Shown here in pieces: positions 16,316 through 27,494 of a stretch of DNA of 64,000 nt (positions are counted from its first letter, which is position 1; each line of letters begins with the position of its first letter). Source of the DNA: Rhodococcus sp. UNC23MFCrub1.1 (lineage in GTDB: Bacteria > Actinomycetota > Actinomycetes > Mycobacteriales > Mycobacteriaceae); contig NZ_JMLQ01000002.1 in assembly GCF_000686025.1 (NCBI RefSeq), positions 496,001 through 560,000 of the forward strand, given 5' to 3'. Made by a program: the position numbers and the translations under genes. A model generated the notes under the pieces. That model searched no databases and was not told the origin of the DNA. It saw only the letters and a list, made by a program, of their open reading frames with translations.

Positions 16316-17452
16316 ATGAAGTTCCGACACCTACCGGTGGCTGCGGCCGCGGTGGCGATAGCGATCACGGTGACCGCGTGCGGGTCCAGCACGAAGACTG
16401 CCGACGTCGCCCCCTCGGCGGGAGGCGACACGGCCGGCGCCCTGATCGGCGTCACGATGCCGACGAAGTCGTCCGCCCGGTGGATCGCCGACGGCGACAA
16501 CCTCAAGAGCGCGCTGGAGTCGAAGGGCTACAAGGTCGATCTGCAGTACGCGGAGAACGACATTCCCACCCAGGTCAACCAGATCGAGAACCAGATCACC
16601 CAGGGCGCGAAGCTGCTGATCGTGGCGTCCGTCGACGGCACCGCCATCACCACGCAGCTGCAGGAAGCCAAGGACAACGGCATCGGCGTCATCGCGTACG
16701 ACCGCTTGATCCGCAACTCGCCGAACGTCGACTACTACGCCACCTTCGACAACTACAAGGTCGGCGTCGACCAGGCAACGTCGCTGCTGGTCGGCCTGGG
16801 CCTGAAGAACGAGGACGGCACCGACAAGGCCGACGCCCCCGCCGGACCGTTCAACATCGAGGTCTTCGCCGGTTCACCCGACGACAACAACGCCACCTTC
16901 TTCTTCGACGGTGCCATGGAGACCCTGAAGCCGTATCTGGACAAGGGAACCCTGAAGATCGGCAGCGGCGAGTCCGACTTCGAGACGGCCGCGACCCTTC
17001 GCTGGGACCCGGCCACCGCGCAGAAGCGCATGGAGGACCTGCTGACCAAGACGTACTCGTCGGGCCAGAAGGTGCAGGGCGTGCTGTCCCCGTACGACGG
17101 CCTGTCGATCGGAATTCTGTCCGCGCTGAAGAGCAACGGGTACGGAACTGCCGGTCAGCCCTACCCGATCGTCACCGGCCAGGACGCCGAGGTGCCGTCG
17201 GTGAAGTCCATCATCGCCGGTGAGCAGTACTCCACCATCTACAAGGACACGCGCGAGTTGGCTGCGGTCACGATCCAGATGGCGCAGGCGGTGCTCGACG
17301 GCCAGACGCCCGAGACCAACAACACGACCGACTACGACAACGGCGAGAAGGTCGTTCCCGCATACCTGCTGCAGCCCGAGATCGTCTACAAGGACAACTA
17401 CGAGAAGCTTCTCGTCGAGGGCGGCTACTACACCCAGGATCAATTGAAGTGA
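16316..17452 (+). CDS. chvE: Multiple-monosaccharide ABC transporter substrate-binding lipoprotein
   Basis: 378 aa. A lipoprotein signal with lipobox TVTAC-GSS places the acylated cysteine at residue 22. The mature domain is a type I periplasmic-binding fold close to ChvE/Xyl[68 protein letters not shown]. These proteins bind pentoses and hexoses and hand them to the GguAB-type membrane complex encoded next. First gene of the operon, behind the LacI operator. Confidence 0.85.
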   Translation: MKFRHLPVAAAAVAIAITVTACGSSTKTADVAPSAGGDTAGALIGVTMPTKSSARWIADGDNLKSALESKGYKVDLQYAENDIPTQVNQIENQITQGAKLLIVASVDGTAITTQLQEAKDNGIGVIAYDRLIRNSPNVDYYATFDNYKVGVDQATSLLVGLGLKNEDGTDKADAPAGPFNIEVFAGSPDDNNATFFFDGAMETLKPYLDKGTLKIGSGESDFETAATLRWDPATAQKRMEDLLTKTYSSGQKVQGVLSPYDGLSIGILSALKSNGYGTAGQPYPIVTGQDAEVPSVKSIIAGEQYSTIYKDTRELAAVTIQMAQAVLDGQTPETNNTTDYDNGEKVVPAYLLQPEIVYKDNYEKLLVEGGYYTQDQLK

Positions 17453-18995
17453 GTTCGGTGATGACGAGCCAGATCTTGGAGATGCGCGGGATCACCAAGA
17501 CGTTCCCGGGCGTGAAAGCACTGCAGGATGTCACCTTGACGGTGGAGCGCGGCGAAATACACGCGATCTGCGGCGAGAACGGCGCGGGAAAGTCCACGCT
17601 CATGAAGGTTCTGTCGGGTGTGTATCCCCATGACACATTCGACGGCGACATCGTGTTCGACGGTCAGGCCTGCGAGTTCTCCGACATCCGGAGCAGCGAA
17701 GCCAAGGGCATCGTCATCATCCACCAGGAACTCGCGCTCAGTCCGTATCTGTCGATCGCCGAGAACATCTTCCTCGGCAACGAGCGGTCCAAGCGTGGGT
17801 TCATCGACTGGAACCGCACCAACTCCGAGGCCGCAGCCCTACTGAACCGTGTAGGGCTGCGGGAGAACCCGGTCACCGTCGTCAACGACCTCGGTGTCGG
17901 AAAGCAGCAACTCGTGGAGATCGCGAAGGCACTGTCCAAGGACGTGACGCTGCTGATTCTCGACGAACCGACCGCAGCGCTGAACGACTCGGATTCCACC
18001 CATCTGCTCGAGCTGCTGCGCGGGCTGCGGGACGAGGGCATCACGTGCGTGATCATCTCGCACAAGCTCAACGAGATCGCGGCCATCGCCGACCGGACCA
18101 CGATCATCCGTGACGGTCGGACCATCGAGACACTGGACATGCGTGACCCGGACGTCACCGAGGATCGCATCATCTCGCTCATGGTCGGCCGCGATCTCGA
18201 GCACCGCTTCCCGCCGCACGAATCGACGGTGGGGGAGGAGGTGCTGCGGATCGAGGACTGGACCGTGCACAGTCCCACCCAGCACGGCCGCATGGTCGTC
18301 GACAAGGCGAACCTCACGCTGCGACGCGGCGAGATAGTCGGCCTCGCCGGTCTGATGGGTGCCGGCCGTACGGAGCTGGCCATGAGCGTCTTCGGGCGCA
18401 GCTACGGCACGGACATCACCGGGCGGCTGTACAAGTACGGCACAGAGATCCACATCAAGTCGGTCAACGACGCGATCGACCACGGCCTCGCGTACGCGAC
18501 CGAGGATCGCAAGCGCTACGGGCTCAACCTGATCGACGACATCAAGCGCAACATCTCCACCGCGGCCCTGGACAAGTTGGTCGCTCACGGATTCGTCGAC
18601 GACAACCACGAGTACGAGGTTGCCGAGGGTTTCCGCAAGAGCATGAACATCAAGGCCCCCAACGTGGACGCCGTCGTCGGCAAGCTGTCCGGTGGCAACC
18701 AGCAGAAGGTCGTGTTGAGCAAGTGGATCTTCAGTGATCCGGACGTGCTCATTCTCGACGAGCCGACGCGAGGAATCGACGTCGGCGCCAAGTTCGAAAT
18801 CTATTCGATCATCAACAGCCTCGCCGATGCAGGAAAGGCCGTTCTCGTGATCTCGTCCGAGCTGCCCGAACTGTTGGGGCTGTGCGATCGGATCTACGCG
18901 CTGTCCGCAGGCCGCATCACCGGTGAGGTGACTCGGGAGGACGCGACGCAGGAATCTCTCATGCATCTCATGACCCGTGGAACAGGAGTACTTCG

Positions 18996-18999
<4 letters not shown>
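17449..18999 (+). CDS. gguA: Multiple-monosaccharide ABC transporter ATP-binding protein
   Basis: 516 aa with two ABC ATPase domains in tandem, as usual for sugar importers of the CUT2 class. The first has [14 protein letters not shown] (Walker A), [15 protein letters not shown] (signature region) and [11 protein letters not shown] (Walker B). The second has a degenerate P-loop ([17 protein letters not shown]), [14 protein letters not shown] and [17 protein letters not shown] 17449 overlaps the chvE stop; ATG 17461 is an equally good start with GAAGTGAG upstream. It powers transport in the cytoplasm. Confidence 0.88.
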
Positions 19000-20330
<1,331 letters not shown>

Positions 20331-20391
20331 ATCGGCGCGGCGGGGCAGAACCTGCGATCCTGGACGACGGACGAGTGAACTGGGGGGAACT

Positions 20392-21402
20392 GTGACGCCG
20401 ATTCGAGGGCCGGCCATGACGGACGTGGCCAAACTTGCCGGGGTGTCCCACCAGACCGTCTCGCGGGTGATCAACGGTCATCCCCACGTCACCGACGCGA
20501 CCAGGGCGCGGGTCACGCAGGCCATCACCCAGCTGGGCTATCGGCCCAACACCGCGGCTCGGGCTCTGGTCACCGGAAGCAACCGCACCATCGGCATCGT
20601 CGCGACGGGAGTTGCTCTGCACGGACCGGTCTCGACGCTGTACAGCGTCGAGCGGGCCGCCCGGCAAGCCGGCTACTCGGTGCTGGTGGGGGTTCCGACC
20701 TCGCTGGAGGAGGACGCCATCAACGCGTGCGTTCGGAGTCTGCACAAGCAGGGTGTCGACGGGGTGGTCGTGGTCGCGCCACTGCGTACCGACAACGGCG
20801 ACATCGCGGGGCTGGCCGGCGAACTGCCGCTCGTCGCGGTCGAGGGATCGCCCGCCGGAGATCTCGCGGTGGTGTCCGTCGACCAGGTCCTCGGAGCGAG
20901 GGACGCCACGTCGCATCTCCTGGAACTCGGGCACCGAGAGGTGTGGCACGTGGCCGGGCCTCTGGGGTGGTACGAGGCCGCGGACCGGGTGAGCGGGTGG
21001 CGGTCGGTGCACGAGGAGCGGGGGATCGATCCGCCGCCGATGATGAACGGGGACTGGACCGCCCGGTCGGGCTACGCGGCCGGCACCGTCCTCGCGCAGA
21101 TCAAAGGTGTCACCGCCGTGTTCGCGGGAAACGACTCCATGGCGCTCGGAGTGCTGCGCGCACTCGACGCCCACGGGCGACGGGTTCCCGAGGACATCAG
21201 CCTGGTCGGTTTCGACGATGTCCCCGACGCCGAGTTCTACTCACCGCCGCTCACCACGATCCGCCAGGAATTCAGCGAGGTGGGCGTCCGGAGCGTCGAG
21301 ATCCTGCTCGAGCAGATCGAGTCCGGTAAGTCGAGCACCCGACGCTTCAGCATCGCCCCCAGCCTGGTCACCCGAGCGAGCACGGCTGCGCCGGCCGACT
21401 GA
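20392..21402 (+). CDS. LacI-family transcriptional regulator
   Basis: 336 aa from GTG 20392, which has GGGGGGAA just upstream; an ATG eight codons later (20416) is possible. The helix-turn-helix is MTDVAKLAGVSHQTVSRVIN with the hinge region RPNTAARALVTG, followed by a periplasmic-binding-like sensor domain (VFAGNDSMALGVLRALDAHG, ISLVGFDDVPDAEFYSPPLT). It lies 61 bases after the permease, so it is likely the repressor of this sugar-uptake operon, relieved by an imported sugar, acting at 16145-16158. Confidence 0.85.
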   Translation: MTPIRGPAMTDVAKLAGVSHQTVSRVINGHPHVTDATRARVTQAITQLGYRPNTAARALVTGSNRTIGIVATGVALHGPVSTLYSVERAARQAGYSVLVGVPTSLEEDAINACVRSLHKQGVDGVVVVAPLRTDNGDIAGLAGELPLVAVEGSPAGDLAVVSVDQVLGARDATSHLLELGHREVWHVAGPLGWYEAADRVSGWRSVHEERGIDPPPMMNGDWTARSGYAAGTVLAQIKGVTAVFAGNDSMALGVLRALDAHGRRVPEDISLVGFDDVPDAEFYSPPLTTIRQEFSEVGVRSVEILLEQIESGKSSTRRFSIAPSLVTRASTAAPAD

Positions 21403-21463
21403 GATGTCGTAGTCGTCGTGCATAGTGACCGGGCAGTCTGTTTCCTCGCGAAGGTGGATGTCC

Positions 21464-23209
21464 ATGCGCAGTGCAACCTCGGTGCCCGACGACCGCTGGG
21501 TCGTGGTCGACGTCGAGACGTCAGGGCTGAAGGCGAACCGTGACCGGGTGCTGAGTGTTGCTGCCCTGACGCTGGACGATCACGGACGCGTCGCGAGTGA
21601 GATGTCGACTCTCGTCAACCCCGGGTGCGATCCCGGCCCGGTCCACATTCACAAGCTGACACCCGAGCGGTTGGCCGGCGCTCCGCGCTTCGAGGACATC
21701 GCGCCGCAGCTCATGTCGATGCTCGACGGACGCACGATGGTGGCGCACAACGCGAGCTTCGATCACGGATTTCTGAAGCTCGAATCCATGCGCGCCGGTC
21801 TGGACATGCCGACGCGTCAGCGGTTGTGCACGTTGGCTCTGTCCCGACGACTCCAGCCCGACCTCTCGAATCACAAGTTGTCCACCCTCGCCGCGCACTG
21901 GAAGGTGATGCAGTCGCGGGCGCACGACGCCTACGACGATGCCCACGTCCTGGCGCAGATCTTCACTCACAGCTCTCGGCTGGCACGCTCACTCGATCTG
22001 CCACTTCCGGTCGTCACCTGCAGTGACCGCCTGACGCTCTACCCGGACTCCATCCCTCGAACACAGTGCGCCTGGGAGAACCCCGGACGGCTCGACGTCG
22101 CACACGGGCTGGTTCAAGGAATGCGCGTCGTCATCAGCGGCGACACGCGCATCCCACGACTCCGTCTGGCCGAGCAGTTGACCGAGGCCGGCCTCGACGT
22201 CATGAACTCCGTCAGCAGGTACACCAGTGTCGTCGTCTGTACCGATCCCGCGTCGGAGAGCGTGAAAGTGACTCGGGCTCGCTCACAGGGCATTCCGGTG
22301 ATCACGGAGCACGTGCTGCACGATCTGGTGCGCGTCGTTCGCCCCGGCACCCGGAAGGGCCCCCGGAAGCCCGTCGTGGCGACGATGCCTCTGCCCGCGC
22401 CGTCCGCCGCACCGTGGGCGACTCGCCGTGTCCTGGTGATGGGAGGTTCCCACGCGGAGTCGGTGCTCATGCGGTCGCGACTGATCCAGCTGGGAGCCAC
22501 CCCCGCTGTCAATCTGAGTGCGGGCGTGACCGACGTACTCCTGCTCTCCCATGGCGACGGTGACCCGCGCATGCCACGCGTACGGGAACGACAGCTGACG
22601 ACACTGTCCTCGATCGACGTGGACAGGGCTTTGAACCTCGACGAGGTGACGCCGCGCGCCGAGGTCATCACCCGGCCGTCGATGGCCCCGCTGGTTCCGC
22701 GCGGAGGCGTCGTCGATCTGCCGGAGAACACCACCGTGGTGACGGTGGACGCATCGTGGCGCGCCGCCGACACAGATCCCATCGCCGTCGACGTGGTCGC
22801 ATTCCTGACGACAGCGGATGAGGTGGTGTCCAGCGACGAGGACTTCGTGTTCTACAACGCCCCGTCCACGTCCGACGGGGCCGTGGTGCTGTCCCTCGAC
22901 GGGGACAGTGAGCAGGGCGTCCGCATCGACCTGAGTGTCGTGCCGGACGACATCGAGCGCATCGTGATCGCCGCAGCGATCGAGAACGAGCACACCTTCG
23001 GTGATGTTGGTGCCGTGTCGATCTCGCTCTCCACGCCTGAATCGCGCGTCGCCACTGCAGTGTTGGACGCCGCGACCACCGAGCGGAGCCTCATTCTGAC
23101 CGAGATCTACCGACGGGGCACCGCATGGAGGTGTCGAGCAGTGGGGCAGGGGTACGACGACGGCCTCGCGGATCTGGCGACTCGGTACGGGGTCGTCGTC
23201 GACGACTGA
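21464..23209 (+). CDS. DEDDh exonuclease - BRCT - TerD-like fusion protein
   Basis: 581 aa, started at ATG 21464 because AAGGTGG lies six bases upstream. Residues about 10-180 are a DnaQ-type 3'-5' exonuclease: VVVDVETSGLK (DxE near 16-18), VAHNASFDHGFL and AHDAYDDAHVLAQI. Residues about 215-300 resemble a BRCT domain (GMRVVISGDTRIPRLRLAEQ, TRARSQGIPVITEHVLHDL), with a weaker second one to about 390. The C-terminal part, about 420-581, is TerD-like: SSDEDFVFYNAPSTSDG, VDIDLS-type strand, TEIYRRGTAWRCRAVGQGYD. TerD domains bind calcium and occur in tellurite/stress-resistance systems. The fusion suggests a nuclease recruited to DNA damage or stress complexes. It stands alone, downstream of the sugar operon. 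Confidence 0.8.
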   Translation: MRSATSVPDDRWVVVDVETSGLKANRDRVLSVAALTLDDHGRVASEMSTLVNPGCDPGPVHIHKLTPERLAGAPRFEDIAPQLMSMLDGRTMVAHNASFDHGFLKLESMRAGLDMPTRQRLCTLALSRRLQPDLSNHKLSTLAAHWKVMQSRAHDAYDDAHVLAQIFTHSSRLARSLDLPLPVVTCSDRLTLYPDSIPRTQCAWENPGRLDVAHGLVQGMRVVISGDTRIPRLRLAEQLTEAGLDVMNSVSRYTSVVVCTDPASESVKVTRARSQGIPVITEHVLHDLVRVVRPGTRKGPRKPVVATMPLPAPSAAPWATRRVLVMGGSHAESVLMRSRLIQLGATPAVNLSAGVTDVLLLSHGDGDPRMPRVRERQLTTLSSIDVDRALNLDEVTPRAEVITRPSMAPLVPRGGVVDLPENTTVVTVDASWRAADTDPIAVDVVAFLTTADEVVSSDEDFVFYNAPSTSDGAVVLSLDGDSEQGVRIDLSVVPDDIERIVIAAAIENEHTFGDVGAVSISLSTPESRVATAVLDAATTERSLILTEIYRRGTAWRCRAVGQGYDDGLADLATRYGVVVDD

Positions 23210-23290
23210 TTCGCGCCCGCACCAGCCGTCCGCGCGCGGCGCAACCCTCGCGGCTGACCGGAAGTCGAGCGGATCGGGCGGGGCGGGACG

Positions 23291-23998
23291 TCAGCCCGCC
23301 GTCTGTTCCTTGATGGACGCCAGGTGATCGCGCAGATCTGCCATCCCATCGGCTGTGAGTCCGAGTGCCTCGCCGTGCTCGGTGGCGGCCGCCTCGAAGA
23401 CGGTCACGAGGGGTGCGTACTTGCGAAGCAGCTTCGTCCGCTTCGCTTCGTCGACCAGATACTTCAGGCTGCCGGCGTTGTCGACGAAGTCGGACACCTT
23501 CACCAGAAACACCTTCGGATCGCGGATCACCGCCGTCACGTGTTCGACGTACTGCGCGGCACGGTCCTCGCCGGTGCGCGGCGGGGTGGTGACAGCCACG
23601 ACGAGGCGTGCGACCTCCGCACCGAAGTGTGCCTCGAGTGCGCCGAGAGCCTGGCTCCCGCCGAGTAGATCGACGATGCGGTCGGACTGATCCTCGACGG
23701 TGTCGTGCAGGGCCGTGGCCACGAGTACGTCGAGATCAGCACATCCGTACCTCATGAGACGCAGCACGTTTCGAGACGGGTGCGTGATGTACGGATCGTT
23801 GATCTGATCGCCGCGAGTGGTGCGGCGCTGCATCAGATGGGCGTAGGACGCCACGGCGAGAGCATCCTCGAGCGGTGAGGTCTCCAGTCCTCGACCGCGC
23901 TCCTCGTACCGGATGGCGTGGGCGAGCAGTGACGGGTCCATCTCCTTCAACGGCACGTCATTCAGTGCGCGAGTGAGGGCGTCGGACGTCGATGTCAT
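23291..23998 (-). CDS. HD-domain protein similar to (p)ppGpp hydrolase
   Basis: 235 aa. ASYAHLMQRR, YITHPSRNVLRLMRYGC and VATALHDTVEDQSDRIVDLL reproduce the SpoT/Mesh1 hydrolase layout, with the metal-binding HD pair in ALHDTVED and a later DFVDNAGSLKYL. It lacks the synthetase, TGS and ACT domains of full RelA/SpoT, so it would be a small alarmone or nucleotide hydrolase. A GAGAGGA site lies before ATG 23998. The gene follows an unknown 446-aa protein by 20 bases and is likely cotranscribed with it. Confidence 0.75.
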   Translation of the reverse strand: MTSTSDALTRALNDVPLKEMDPSLLAHAIRYEERGRGLETSPLEDALAVASYAHLMQRRTTRGDQINDPYITHPSRNVLRLMRYGCADLDVLVATALHDTVEDQSDRIVDLLGGSQALGALEAHFGAEVARLVVAVTTPPRTGEDRAAQYVEHVTAVIRDPKVFLVKVSDFVDNAGSLKYLVDEAKRTKLLRKYAPLVTVFEAAATEHGEALGLTADGMADLRDHLASIKEQTAG

Positions 23999-24018
23999 GG
24001 GGTCCTCTCGTGGGACTG

Positions 24019-25359
24019 TCAGGAGGTGCGGGGGAGTTCGTCGACGAACTCGTAGGAGCAGCCCAGCGCACTGCGCTCGTCGGTCACGCCGTTCTGCCGG
24101 AACCACGCGACGCACGCGTTGGCGATGAGCTGGGTATCGCGGCTGAACAGATAACCGTCCGTGCAGTCGTCGAAGTGGTCGTCGTGATGCCAGTGGTCCA
24201 GCTCCAACCCCTCGACACCATGGTCGACCAGTCGGAGTCGCTGGAGAACGGCTCGCGATCGGCGCACCATGTACACGCCGTCGTCGAGGACGTGGATCTG
24301 CGCGTTGAACACGTCCCCCTCGTCGTCGGGGTCGTAGTCGCTGGGACCGAGTTCGATGATCAGGCCGGCGGGCTTGTCGAACATCGATTCCATCAACCAT
24401 GCTGCGGTGCCCTCGGAGTCGTCGACGGGCAGAACTCGGCCGTATCCGTCGGTGATGTTGTCGAGGAGTCCACCGCGGGGCAGGGGAGCGATCCATGCGT
24501 CGATGGCGTCGCCGTTCCTCCGAAGGTTCGCAACGCCGTCGTCGGTCAACCAGGCGGGGCCGTGGAAGAACTGCTCGACGCCCGACATGCCGTCGGAGTT
24601 GGTGTACTTCGCGTACCAGTTGTCCAGGTCGACATCCTTGTCGGTGACGACGACGCATCTGGTGCCGTCGATGCGGAGTGCGTACTGCCACTGCGGGATT
24701 GCCGTCGGCCGATTGTCGACGCGCGGACGAGAGTGCTCTCGTTTCCATACCGCGGTCTCGACCGTCCTGATGCGTGTGATGGACCACGCGTTGCTGATGA
24801 CATGGAGGGATTTGGCGGTGAGTTGGCAGGCCCAGGAGACGTCCCAGTCGCGCCTCGACACGATGATGTGCCGACGCCCGTTGTCGGCGACGACGACGTC
24901 CGCGCGTTCCCTGGACCGGAAGTAGTCGGACAGCTCCACGTCATCGACGAGCTCGTCGTACGGCTCGATTTCGATGATGACGGTGTACCGCGTGCCCTCA
25001 CTCGCCGGCAGTCGGCGAGTGCGGGGGAGGCGACTGTCGGCCATGTGAGGGCTGGTGGACCAGAGGTCCGACCGGCTCGTCTCGACACCGAGGACGCTCC
25101 ACTCCTCTGCGAGCCTGTCGACAGCATGGAGAGCAGCATGTCCGGAGACCCACCATCCGCTGCCGGGTACGTCGAGGACGACGCGTGCATGACCGAGTAG
25201 GGATCGGTCGATCCTGGCCGCGTCGTCACCGACCTGGTGCAGCAGCTGGAGGTACTCGTCCGGTTCGATCTGGTCGAAGGGCCGGTCGATCTCGACGGCG
25301 ACGGTGAATCCGGGGTTGCCGGCGGGGATACCGCCAAAGCCGCGACTGTCGTGGTCCAT
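24019..25359 (-). CDS. Hypothetical protein, 446 aa
   Basis: Not recognised. The start taken is ATG 25359 (MDHDSRGFGGIPAGNPGF); the open frame runs 28 codons further with poor codon use. The protein is acidic and rich in Trp/Asp (SGWWVSGHAALHAV, WDVSWACQLTAKSL, LDHWHHDDHFDDCTDGYLF), with a His/Asp cluster near residue 400 that could bind metal. It has no signal peptide or membrane segment. It is the first gene of a pair with the HD hydrolase-like gene. Confidence 0.55.
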   Translation of the reverse strand: MDHDSRGFGGIPAGNPGFTVAVEIDRPFDQIEPDEYLQLLHQVGDDAARIDRSLLGHARVVLDVPGSGWWVSGHAALHAVDRLAEEWSVLGVETSRSDLWSTSPHMADSRLPRTRRLPASEGTRYTVIIEIEPYDELVDDVELSDYFRSRERADVVVADNGRRHIIVSRRDWDVSWACQLTAKSLHVISNAWSITRIRTVETAVWKREHSRPRVDNRPTAIPQWQYALRIDGTRCVVVTDKDVDLDNWYAKYTNSDGMSGVEQFFHGPAWLTDDGVANLRRNGDAIDAWIAPLPRGGLLDNITDGYGRVLPVDDSEGTAAWLMESMFDKPAGLIIELGPSDYDPDDEGDVFNAQIHVLDDGVYMVRRSRAVLQRLRLVDHGVEGLELDHWHHDDHFDDCTDGYLFSRDTQLIANACVAWFRQNGVTDERSALGCSYEFVDELPRTS

Positions 25360-25435
25360 GGGGTTCTCGATTCTGTGCGAACAGCTAGCTCGACGTCGGA
25401 GAACCGAGCGTCGGTGGCAGGAATCATCCGTCTGC

Positions 25436-26308
25436 CTACTCACTGCTTACAGCAGGGCACCGACATGTTTCGGGCCCGACCCCACTTGCCCTATACGCGC
25501 GCTCCATCACCCGTCGTGCCCGCTTCGCGACTGCCTCGTCGATGAGGTGACCGTCCTGGTCGACCCCGGCCCCACCGGACTCGAGGGCGGAGAGCACGGC
25601 GCGTGCTCGGGTGACGTCCTCGGGCGTGGGCTCGAACACCGCGCGCGCCGCCGGGACCTGGGCCGGGTGGATGCACGCGCGGCCCACGAAGCCGAGACGC
25701 GACAGCGACTGCGTGTCCGCGGTGAACGCGTCGAGGTCGCGGAAGTTGCGGGACACGGCCCCCAGCGGGGGGAGGAGGCCTGCGGCGGCGCTGGCCGCGA
25801 CCACCTGTGACCGCGCGAACAGCAGCGCGCTGGGGTCCGATTCGCCGTCGATACCGAGGTCGACGGCGAGATCGGCCTCACCGATCTGCAGGAAGCGCAC
25901 GCGGGGTCCTTGCGCGATGGCGAGCGCGTCGAACAGCGCCGCACCCGTCTCGAGCAACGGCGACACCGCGGCGTGTGGACACACGTCGGCGAGCACCCGA
26001 TCGGCGATCGCGATCTCCTCGGGTGACCCCACCTTGGGGAGCCACACCCCGGTCAGCCGGGCATGCGCCACCGCGCGAATGTCGGCCTCCTGCAGCGGGC
26101 CCGGGTTGACGCGCACCCACACCTCGACGTCACCGGGCTCGCACGTAGCGACCCAGGCGGCGACCTCCGCGCGTGCGGAGTCCTTGTCCCGCAGAGCGAC
26201 TGCATCCTCGAGATCGAGCACGACGGCGTCCGCACCCGAGGCGAGCGCCTTGTCGAAGCGGGCCGGCATGTCGCCGGGGACGTAGAGGTAGGTGAGCGCC
26301 CCACTCAC
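25436..26308 (-). CDS. CoA-ester lyase (CitE/HpcH-HpaI family)
   Basis: 290 aa. TYLYVPGDMPARFDKALASG and ADAVVLDLEDAVA at the N-terminus, VWVRVNPGP, and FLQIGEADLAVDLGID are the CitE-like signatures with the conserved Arg, Glu and Asp for Mg and CoA-ester binding. Relatives cleave citramalyl-CoA, malyl-CoA or HMG-CoA-like esters to acetyl-CoA plus a keto acid, or hydrolyse such esters. It is the last gene of the five-gene MaoC operon and overlaps the acyl-CoA dehydrogenase stop (ATGA). Confidence 0.83.
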   Translation of the reverse strand: MSGALTYLYVPGDMPARFDKALASGADAVVLDLEDAVALRDKDSARAEVAAWVATCEPGDVEVWVRVNPGPLQEADIRAVAHARLTGVWLPKVGSPEEIAIADRVLADVCPHAAVSPLLETGAALFDALAIAQGPRVRFLQIGEADLAVDLGIDGESDPSALLFARSQVVAASAAAGLLPPLGAVSRNFRDLDAFTADTQSLSRLGFVGRACIHPAQVPAARAVFEPTPEDVTRARAVLSALESGGAGVDQDGHLIDEAVAKRARRVMERAYRASGVGPETCRCPAVSSE

Positions 26309-27468
26309 CCGATCACGCTCGATCCCGCGACCAACGACTTCGCGATGACGGTGCGCATGATGTCGTTGGTTCCCTCGCCGATGGCCATGAGCGGCGCGTC
26401 GCGGTAGAGACGCTCGACGACGAACTCGGTCGAGTAGCCGTAGCCGCCGTGAATGCGCATGGCCTCGAGGCTGGCGGTGATGGCGGCCTCCGACGCGAAG
26501 TACTTGGCCATGCCCGCCTCCATGTCGACGCGCTTGCCCGAATCTGCCTGCGATGCAGCCCAGTAGGTCATGAGTCGGGCCGCCTGCAGCTGCGTGGCGA
26601 TGTCGGCGATCTTCAACTGGATCGCCTGGAACTCGGCGATGGGCTGCCCGAAGGCGGTGCGCTCCTTCGCGTACTGCAGCGCGGCGTCGTAGGCCGCCTG
26701 CGCGATTCCCACACTGCGACCCGCGATGTTGAGTCGACCGATCTCGAGTCCGGACAACGCCTGCTGCAGTCCACGGCCCTCGACGCCGCCGAGGAGTGCG
26801 TCGACCGGCACCCGAACGTTGTCGAAGCTGATCTCACACGACTCGGTGCCCTTGTAACCGAGCTTGCCCATGTCACGCTGGACCTCGAAACCCTCACTGG
26901 TGGTGTCGATGAGCAGCAGGCTCATGCCCTTGTGGGGAGGGGTGGCGGAGGTGTCGGTCTTCACCAGCACGGGCAGGACGTTCGCATGCCGCGCGTTGGT
27001 GATCCACGTCTTCGCGCCGTTCACGACGTAGTGGTCGCCGTCGCGCTTGGCGGTGGTCTTGATGCCCTGCAGGTCCGTGCCCGCACCTGGCTCGGTGAGG
27101 CCGACGCCGGTGCGCCACTCACCCGTGGCCAGCTTCGGGAGGAGAGACTGCTTCTGCTCGTCCGTGCCGTGCTTGGCGATCATCCAGCACGAGAGGTTGT
27201 GGCTGCCGACGATGCCGGCAATGCCCATCCATCCACGCGCCAACTCCTCGTAGACGAGAGTGAAGGAGACCTTGTCGAGTTCGAGGCCGCCGTACTCCTC
27301 CGGCGTCGTGATCCCGAACAGGCCCATTGCCTTCATGTGGTCGACGATCTCCGTGGGGTAGCGGCCGGTCTTCTCCCATTCGTTCGCGACCGGGACGATC
27401 TCCTTGTCCACGAAGGTGCGCAATGCCTTACGGAACGCCGTCTGCTGTTCGTCGTACGTGAAATCCAT
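26305..27468 (-). CDS. Acyl-CoA dehydrogenase
   Basis: 387 aa, standard length. FTYDEQQTAFRKALRTFVDK opens it; GVGLTEPGAGTDLQGIKTTA and NGAKTWITNARHANVLPVLV bind FAD and substrate; the catalytic Glu is in LMAIGEGTNDIMRTVIAKSL near the C-terminus. It is close to the short/branched-chain group. It would introduce an alpha,beta double bond that the MaoC hydratase could then hydrate. The start is ATG 27468. It lies 26 bases after the MmgE/PrpD gene. Confidence 0.87.
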   Translation of the reverse strand: MDFTYDEQQTAFRKALRTFVDKEIVPVANEWEKTGRYPTEIVDHMKAMGLFGITTPEEYGGLELDKVSFTLVYEELARGWMGIAGIVGSHNLSCWMIAKHGTDEQKQSLLPKLATGEWRTGVGLTEPGAGTDLQGIKTTAKRDGDHYVVNGAKTWITNARHANVLPVLVKTDTSATPPHKGMSLLLIDTTSEGFEVQRDMGKLGYKGTESCEISFDNVRVPVDALLGGVEGRGLQQALSGLEIGRLNIAGRSVGIAQAAYDAALQYAKERTAFGQPIAEFQAIQLKIADIATQLQAARLMTYWAASQADSGKRVDMEAGMAKYFASEAAITASLEAMRIHGGYGYSTEFVVERLYRDAPLMAIGEGTNDIMRTVIAKSLVAGSSVIG

Positions 27469-27494
27469 GGTGGTGTCCTTCTTCCAGGCGAGGG

